From Phoenicibacter sp963592435 (GTDB lineage: Bacteria; Actinomycetota; Coriobacteriia; Coriobacteriales; Eggerthellaceae), in the NCBI GenBank assembly GCA_963592435.1, contig CAVAWT010000034.1:1-17429 (forward strand): DNA of 17,429 bases. Reading direction: 5' to 3'. The notes under the pieces were generated by a model. That model was not told where the DNA came from. It did not search any database and worked only from the letters and a program-made list of their open reading frames with translations. This document shows, piece by piece, positions 13,509 through 17,429 of this stretch (the stretch's first letter is position 1; each line of letters begins with the position of its first letter). Position numbers and translations under genes: made by a program.

Positions 13509-15518
13509 CTATTTAAGTCCCACGGCGAGTGCCAGGAACAAAACGAGCACAACGACGATGTAAATTATATAGATCCTGAAGTTACCATGTTCAATTTTTT
13601 GAGCTTGACGACCGATCCATGAAATAAACGCAGCAACTGCGTCGACGATGTATTTATCACCGACAGTTTCTGCTTTTTCAGCTCCATGAACTGTCGCATT
13701 GAAGAAGTTGGCAAAGTTGCCTGATGTTGCAACAATCGCTTTTCTCGCTGAATAGATTGGCTTTAAGAAGTGTTGAACTTCAGCACCAACAGTCCCTGCT
13801 GTTATTGCCATGCCATTTTCAACTTTGTAGCCACAAGCCCAAGGATCGCGGTCGTGAGAAACGACTGACTTTGAGAATGCCATCTTGAAAGCAACAACAA
13901 GGAGGACAAAACTGATGAGCAAAATTGCCAACAGTGGCGTTGAAATTGCAGTTCCAAGAAGTGGATTTAAGACATTTGCACCATAAGCAGTAACTGAAGC
14001 TCCTTGATCGAGCGTGGCTGCTGCGATAGATTGAATTGTCGGAGCAACGAGAGGAGCGCCAACACCTAAGCAAACGCAGACAATTGCTAAAATTACCATA
14101 GCAAGAGTCATTGGAGCTGGAACTTCTTTCGCATTTTTAGCACACTCACTGCGAGGACGCCCAAGGAAAGTGACACCATAGCACTTAACAAAGCAAGTTA
14201 CAGCCAACGCACCAGTTATAGCGAGAGCGACAGCACCGAAAGCTGCGAAAACCTTGATGACAGCATCGCCAGCCATCGCTGTTGTTATCAATGATTGGTA
14301 TGTGAACCATTCTGAAACGAAGCCGTTGAGTGGCGGAATTGCCGAAATTGCAAGAGATCCAAGGAGGAAGCACACACCAGTTATTGGCATGACGCGCCCG
14401 AGACCGCCAAGAATTTGCATGTTTCTCGTTCCCGTGGAATAAAGCACTGAACCTGCTCCCAAGAAAAGAAGCCCTTTAAACATCGCATGGTTGACAAGGT
14501 GGTAAAAACCAGCCATGAGACCAAGTGCTGCCAGAACTGGTTCGTTCATCGACACACCCATAAACCCAATTCCGACACCAAGCAAGATGATTCCGATGTT
14601 TTCAACTGAGTGATAGGCCAGAAGCTTTTTGATGTCGTGCTCTGCCAATGCATAAGCAACACCGAGCACTGAAGAAAGTGCACCGATGACGAGAATTACT
14701 ATTCCCCACCAAAGCTGAACTTCGCTTGATTGAAGCAAGTCGAGTCCAACCTTAACAAAACCAAAAACACCGATTTTGATCATACCACCTGACATGAGTG
14801 CCGACACATTTGAAGGTGCAGCAGGGTGAGCCTGAGGCAACCATGAATGGAAGGGGAACATGCCAGCTTTGCATCCAAAACCAAAGAATGCAAGCATGAA
14901 AACGAGAGAAGCAATCGTTGGATCGAATGCGTAGTCTCGGAAGTTAGCAAAATCGAGGCTCTCGGTGATTCCGCCCATAATGAGGAATGAAATCATAATC
15001 ATCAAAAAGCCGATGTGAGCCATGATCAAATAAAGGAAACCACCGCGAATCGATTGTTTCTTTTGCTCAACAATGACAAGGAAGTAGGATGTCAAACTCA
15101 TGAGCTCGAAGAAAACGAGGAACCAAAAAGCGTTGTCCACAGTGAGCACCATGTTCATCGACACTGCAAAGAGGTTCATAAAGAACCCGATTGAGCCCAT
15201 CCCCTTACCTTTATATTCATCGAAATAGGAAAAACCATAAATCCAAGCAAGGAGCGCTAGGAAGTTTATGACTACCAACAAAAGACCCGAAAGGGGGTTT
15301 AGGAGGATTGTGAAGTTTGCAAACGCAAAAGGTGTCGCAAAGGAAACGGTTGTGGCTTGCTCAAAAATTCCTGAGAGTCCAGCGCCGATCGCAAAGCATG
15401 CCGCAACACATCCAGCAATGCAACCGAGATATTTTGATGTCATCTCAGATTTCGACATCAAAACTGCGATTAGAGCACCAACAACAGAGACGGCAGATGA
15501 AATAAAAAGCATGTCCAT
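13509..15518 (-). CDS. hyfB: hydrogenase-4 membrane subunit HyfB/HycC (NuoL-like antiporter subunit)
   Basis: A 669-residue polytopic membrane protein, the length of E. coli HyfB (about 672 aa), and the first gene of the cluster. It belongs to the ND5/NuoL antiporter-like family; E138 (FFELMS), K217 (FGCKAGMFPFHSWLPQAH, 215-232) and K248 (GGMIKIG) are the expected proton-channel residues and KKLLAYHSVENIG follows. The C-terminal part includes the extra region with CGYK and a final transmembrane helix, as in HyfB/HycC, probably reaching along the membrane arm. The ATG at 15518 is 6 bases after AAAGGTG; a GTG at 15527 lies inside that ribosome binding site and is less likely as start. A spacer of about 400 bases upstream holds the likely operon promoter. 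Confidence 0.94.
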   Translation of the reverse strand: MDMLFISSAVSVVGALIAVLMSKSEMTSKYLGCIAGCVAACFAIGAGLSGIFEQATTVSFATPFAFANFTILLNPLSGLLLVVINFLALLAWIYGFSYFDEYKGKGMGSIGFFMNLFAVSMNMVLTVDNAFWFLVFFELMSLTSYFLVIVEQKKQSIRGGFLYLIMAHIGFLMIMISFLIMGGITESLDFANFRDYAFDPTIASLVFMLAFFGFGCKAGMFPFHSWLPQAHPAAPSNVSALMSGGMIKIGVFGFVKVGLDLLQSSEVQLWWGIVILVIGALSSVLGVAYALAEHDIKKLLAYHSVENIGIILLGVGIGFMGVSMNEPVLAALGLMAGFYHLVNHAMFKGLLFLGAGSVLYSTGTRNMQILGGLGRVMPITGVCFLLGSLAISAIPPLNGFVSEWFTYQSLITTAMAGDAVIKVFAAFGAVALAITGALAVTCFVKCYGVTFLGRPRSECAKNAKEVPAPMTLAMVILAIVCVCLGVGAPLVAPTIQSIAAATLDQGASVTAYGANVLNPLLGTAISTPLLAILLISFVLLVVAFKMAFSKSVVSHDRDPWACGYKVENGMAITAGTVGAEVQHFLKPIYSARKAIVATSGNFANFFNATVHGAEKAETVGDKYIVDAVAAFISWIGRQAQKIEHGNFRIYIIYIVVVLVLFLALAVGLK

Positions 15519-15533
15519 ATCTAACACCTTTCT
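15519..15533 (-). promoter_or_regulatory. start cassette of hyfB
   Basis: AAGAAAGGTG-TTAGAT-ATG. The GGTG overlaps an in-frame GTG codon, so automated callers may put the start three codons early at 15527. The spacing favours the ATG at 15518. Confidence 0.6.
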
Positions 15534-15637
15534 TGCTTGTCTTCAAAGATGTGCTTTTTCCCAGAGATCAGCTCACCAGAATATCCAGATTGTTTATTGC
15601 TGAGTTGGGTTTGAAAAATGAGCGAATTAAGGCATAT

Positions 15638-15654
15638 ATCGTGACAGTTACGAT
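15638..15654. promoter_or_regulatory. 17-base near-perfect palindrome in the hyf leader
   Basis: ATCGTGAC-A-GTTACGAT: eight-base arms around one central base with a single mismatch. It lies about 120 bases upstream of hyfB and downstream of the candidate promoters, so it would be in the transcribed leader. A dimeric repressor or activator site, or an RNA hairpin, are both possible. Confidence 0.4.
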
Positions 15655-15735
15655 TGCAGAAAGTTTCTATTTTTTCCAGCAGAGATAGCAAAATAACTCC
15701 ACATCTAACAATATACTCTTAATCCCTATCAACAT

Positions 15736-15741
15736 ATTATA
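15736..15741 (-). promoter_or_regulatory. candidate -10 box TATAAT of the hyf operon
   Basis: A perfect TATAAT on the minus strand, with only a poor -35 (TGGTAA) 17 bases upstream. If used, transcription starts near 15729 with a leader of about 210 bases. The missing -35 would fit activator-dependent control. Confidence 0.35.
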
Positions 15742-15770
15742 GTTAAAAGTTTCAATTTTTACCATGTGAA

Positions 15771-15800
15771 TTAATAGGAATTTTAATTAATCAAAGTCAA
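15771..15800 (-). promoter_or_regulatory. candidate promoter TTGACT-N18-TATTAA of the hyf operon
   Basis: The -35 box TTGACT (15800-15795) and -10 box TATTAA (15776-15771) match consensus at nine of twelve bases. The -35 overlaps TTGACTTTGATTAA (15800-15787), which resembles the FNR box TTGAT-N4-ATCAA at eight of ten positions. That would fit oxygen-responsive control, but one near-match in AT-rich DNA is weak evidence. Confidence 0.35.
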
Positions 15801-15894
15801 TAAAACTTCTGCCTGTAAATCATTATTCTTTAATCGGATAATGGTGAAATGCCCAAAAAGTTCATCCCGTGCTACGTGAACAGTTATAAGTTGA

Positions 15895-15925
15895 TGTCTG
15901 ACACCTTTACATTCGGTGTCAGACA
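15895..15925 (-). terminator. perfect 11-pair hairpin after adh, possible terminator
   Basis: TGTCTGACACC and GGTGTCAGACA are perfectly complementary around a 9-base loop, starting 9 bases after the adh stop codon. On neither strand is the stem followed by a real T-run (minus: TCAACTTATAAC), so it may terminate poorly, stabilise the adh mRNA 3' end, or bind a protein as DNA. Confidence 0.55.
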
Positions 15926-15934
15926 ATAAATAAT

Positions 15935-17101
15935 TTACAAACTTTCCTTAAAAATATCGATGATTTCCTCGCGAGTTAGAGGGTGGTAGCCTCCCTGCAT
16001 AACAAACGTTGAGTCTGCAAGTGCTTCAAGCATTGACTCGTCGCAACCAAGCTCTGTTATGTTCATAACGAGGCCGATTTCGCGCATCCATTTCTCAAGT
16101 TCAGTTAATCCTGCAAGTGCCACTTCTTCATCAGTTTTGCCTTGTGTGTCAACATCCCAGACGTTTTTGGCGAATTTGACGAATTTTGGCAAACCGAACT
16201 TCATTATGTGTTTGTAATATGGCAATGTAACAGCAGAAAGAGTCATGCCGTGGGTTGCGTCAGTGTGCGCTGAAACTGCTTGACCCAGCATGTGGATTTC
16301 CCAGTCCGTCGGTTTGCCCTTTGCAACGAAAGTGTTGAGCGCCCAAGTTGCATCCCACATGAGGTTGCTTCGCGCTTCATAATTTTGTGGGTCTTTTGCA
16401 GCAACTTTGGCAGAATGAACGACGCTTCGCATGAGACCTTCCATCACATAATCGCTCGCACAGTCGTCATCGCCTGAGAAATATTGCTCCATGATGTGGT
16501 TCATGATGTCATAAATGCCAGCAAGCATTTGATATTCTGGAACGCTGAGCGTGAAATTCGGGTTTAGAACTGAAAACTTAGGGAACACGTCAACTCCAAA
16601 AACGTGACCACTCTTTATTTTTGCGTCGTGGTTGCTGATGACTGCACCGCCGTTCATCTCAGAGCCCGTTCCCACCATCGTTAGAACGCTACCAACAGGC
16701 AAAATTTCGCAAGTTGGCTCCTCAAAATTGATGAAGTATTTCTCCCATGGGTCTTCGTCGCAATTCACAGAAACTGCAACCGCCTTTGCATAATCAACGC
16801 ATGAGCCACCGCCGACTGCAAGCAAGAAATCAACGTCGTTGTCACGTGCAATTTTAACACCCTCGCGTAATTTTTCAATCGTTGGGTTAGGCATAACGCC
16901 TGCATCTTCAACGACAGTTTTACCTGCAGTTTTTAGAGCGTCAATCACCTGTTCATAAATCCCATTTTTCTTAATTGATCCACCGCCATAAATTAACTGC
17001 ACACGCTCACCATAATTCTTAAGCTCTTCTGATAAAGCGTTCATCGAATCAGGTCCAAAGATAATCTTGGTCGGGTTCTCATAAGTAAAATTGCCTAACA
17101 T
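15935..17101 (-). CDS. iron-containing alcohol dehydrogenase, butanol dehydrogenase (BdhA/YqhD)-like
   Basis: A 388-residue cytoplasmic group III alcohol dehydrogenase, reducing aldehydes to alcohols with NAD(P)H. Visible motifs are YGGGSIKKNG (38-47), GGGSCVDYAK (97-106) for the cofactor and GTGSEMNG (144-151). The metal ligands are D198, H202, H270 and H284, with spacing almost identical to YqhD (D194, H198, H267, H281). Overall it reads most like clostridial NAD(P)H-dependent butanol dehydrogenases (389-390 aa), so a short-chain aldehyde substrate is likely but not proven. The ATG at 17101 follows AAAGGAAG with a spacer of about 9-11 bases. It has its own promoter and an end hairpin, so it is a separate unit that precedes the hyf cluster head to tail. 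A physiological link would be disposal of fermentation electrons. Confidence 0.92.
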   Translation of the reverse strand: MLGNFTYENPTKIIFGPDSMNALSEELKNYGERVQLIYGGGSIKKNGIYEQVIDALKTAGKTVVEDAGVMPNPTIEKLREGVKIARDNDVDFLLAVGGGSCVDYAKAVAVSVNCDEDPWEKYFINFEEPTCEILPVGSVLTMVGTGSEMNGGAVISNHDAKIKSGHVFGVDVFPKFSVLNPNFTLSVPEYQMLAGIYDIMNHIMEQYFSGDDDCASDYVMEGLMRSVVHSAKVAAKDPQNYEARSNLMWDATWALNTFVAKGKPTDWEIHMLGQAVSAHTDATHGMTLSAVTLPYYKHIMKFGLPKFVKFAKNVWDVDTQGKTDEEVALAGLTELEKWMREIGLVMNITELGCDESMLEALADSTFVMQGGYHPLTREEIIDIFKESL

Positions 17102-17135
17102 TTTTTAAAACTTCCTTTCATTCATAAATTACAAC

Positions 17136-17149
17136 TTGTCAATTAACAA
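17136..17149. promoter_or_regulatory. imperfect palindrome TTGTCAATTAACAA downstream of adh -10
   Basis: Half sites TTGTCAA and TTAACAA are inverted with one mismatch per arm. It lies just downstream of the predicted -10 of adh, over or after the start of transcription, where a repressor would block. It resembles half of a Rex-type site (TTGTTAA), but the usual 4-base spacer is absent. Confidence 0.35.
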
Positions 17150-17157
17150 CATCTAAT

Positions 17158-17186
17158 AACTTACAACATGTAACTTAATTTGTCAA
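17158..17186 (-). promoter_or_regulatory. promoter of adh, TTGACA-N17-TAAGTT
   Basis: A perfect -35 TTGACA (17186-17181), 17-base spacer and -10 TAAGTT (17163-17158, three of six). RNA would start near 17151 and give a leader of about 50 bases. The weak -10 and the overlap with the repeats at 17161-17173 and 17136-17149 suggest regulation. Confidence 0.5.
17161..17173. promoter_or_regulatory. inverted repeat TTACA-N3-TGTAA over the adh promoter
   Basis: Perfect five-base arms around ACA, overlapping the -10 and spacer of the adh promoter. Further TTACAAC copies lie at 17129-17135 and, inverted, at 17190-17196, so the motif occurs three times within 68 bases. Confidence 0.4.
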
Positions 17187-17354
17187 CAGGTTGTAAATTA
17201 ATTTTAAAAAATAAGTAGCTTTTTTATAGTGGGTCGCTCTGTCATGAAACTTCATTTGCATTGCAATTCCTCATGCGATTTCTTCGCCGTAGCGCTTCGG
17301 TTAGAAGTCCGACTTGACCACATCGTTGGTTGCCCTCGCTTTTCTTTATTTAAT

Positions 17355-17400
17355 GAAATAAAACAAAAACCGTCCCTGCTAAAAAAGGAGGAACGGTTTT
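17355..17400 (-). terminator. rho-independent terminator of a gene beyond the right edge
   Basis: On the minus strand AAAACCGT-(bulge)-CC pairs with its complement across a loop rich in T, about ten pairs with one bulge, then runs into TTTTTGTTTTATTTC. The T-tract follows the stem only on the minus strand, so it should end a minus-strand transcript entering from the right. Confidence 0.75.
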
Positions 17401-17409
17401 GAGATGTCG

Positions 17410-17429
17410 GTTAGCTTATGCTAACTTTT
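17410..17429 (+). terminator. hairpin GTTAGC-TTAT-GCTAAC with T-run at the window edge
   Basis: A perfect 6-pair stem with 4-base loop followed by TTTT, cut by the window end. As a plus-strand terminator it would have little to terminate, since no plus-strand gene is seen; it may be part of the 3' region of the gene to the right. Confidence 0.3.

Larger units (their letters stand above)
15528..15934. other. intergenic region between adh and hyfB
   Basis: About 400 AT-rich bases with no credible gene. From adh toward hyfB it holds a perfect hairpin (15895-15925), a weak inverted repeat GTTCA/TGAAC (15860-15881), two candidate minus-strand promoters (15771-15800 and 15736-15741), a near-perfect palindrome (15638-15654) and, close to hyfB, three TCTGG copies within 29 bases (15561-15589). 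I could not recognise a known riboswitch in the leader. Confidence 0.6.
17102..17429. other. intergenic region upstream of adh
   Basis: About 330 bases to the window edge. It holds the adh promoter with overlapping inverted repeats (17129-17196), an AT-rich stretch (17197-17225), an island of about 115 bases with clearly higher GC (roughly 17231-17340) that I cannot explain, a terminator pointing left (17355-17400) and a hairpin at the edge (17410-17429). No convincing gene was found. Confidence 0.6.

Noticed and set aside
2266..15518. Respiratory complex I (nuo) operon
   Set aside because: The large subunit keeps all four [NiFe] cysteines and a protease tail, fdhF and hycH/hycI homologues are present, and NuoE, NuoF, NuoG, NuoA and NuoJ are missing.
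8864..15518. Mrp-type cation/proton antiporter operon
   Set aside because: NuoH-like and hydrogenase subunits are in the same cluster, and the MrpE, MrpF and MrpG small subunits are absent.
15528..15934. Sigma-54 promoter (GG-N10-GC) for the hyf operon, as in E. coli
   Set aside because: I searched the minus strand of the spacer and found no GG/GC pair with the right spacing and flanking bases.
17244..17402. Possible 52-codon plus-strand gene
   Set aside because: No ribosome binding site, weak promoter, and its end runs through the leftward terminator; the product resembles nothing I know.
1..17429. Mobile elements, CRISPR arrays or integration sites next to the tRNA
   Set aside because: No transposase, integrase, spaced direct repeats or duplicated tRNA 3' end was seen in the window.

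Overview
The window holds one long, tightly packed minus-strand gene cluster for a formate hydrogenlyase of the Hyf (FHL-2) type. It is flanked by an iron-containing alcohol dehydrogenase gene at the right end (also minus strand) and by a tRNA-Gly(GCC) gene at the left end (minus strand, cut by the window edge). I read it as the chromosome of a strictly or facultatively fermentative anaerobe. The AT-rich intergenic DNA, the strong AGGAGG-like ribosome binding sites and the TTGACA/TATAAT-type promoters suggest a Gram-positive or Coriobacteriia-like host, but the sequence alone does not fix the taxon.

Layout in transcription order (right to left): intergenic DNA with a terminator and the adh promoter (17429-17102); adh (17101-15935); a 400-base spacer with a perfect hairpin and candidate hyf promoters and operators (15934-15519); hyfB, hyfC, hyfD, hyfE and hyfF (membrane arm, 15518-8864); a hydN-like ferredoxin, the selenocysteine formate dehydrogenase fdhF, and a hycB/hyfA-like ferredoxin (8804-5383); hyfG/hycE, hyfH/hycF and hyfI/hycG (hydrogenase arm, 5340-2266); hyfJ/hycH and hycI (maturation, 2262-1192); a focA-type formate channel (1151-330); a terminator (about 285-232); the tRNA-Gly promoter region; and tRNA-Gly (71-1). 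The 14 cluster genes are separated by 59 bases or fewer and several overlap or nearly overlap, so they probably form one transcript.

How it works together (established for E. coli FHL, inferred here): the FocA-type channel moves formate; FdhF oxidises formate to CO2 with a Mo/W-bis-MGD-selenocysteine centre; two four-cluster ferredoxin proteins carry electrons to HyfH and HyfI; and the [NiFe] site in HyfG reduces protons to H2. HyfB, HyfD and HyfF are three antiporter-like subunits and HyfC is NuoH-like, so this enzyme has the larger, FHL-2-type membrane arm that could pump ions. HyfJ and HycI mature the large subunit. The hyp genes, the selABCD genes, molybdopterin genes and an fhlA-like regulator are not in the window and must be elsewhere.

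Nothing here is an entirely unknown system. The points most worth a second look are the placement of a complete formate dehydrogenase module inside the hyf gene order, the UGA/SECIS in fdhF, the recurring translation-start cassettes, and the palindromes in the hyf, adh and tRNA promoter regions.
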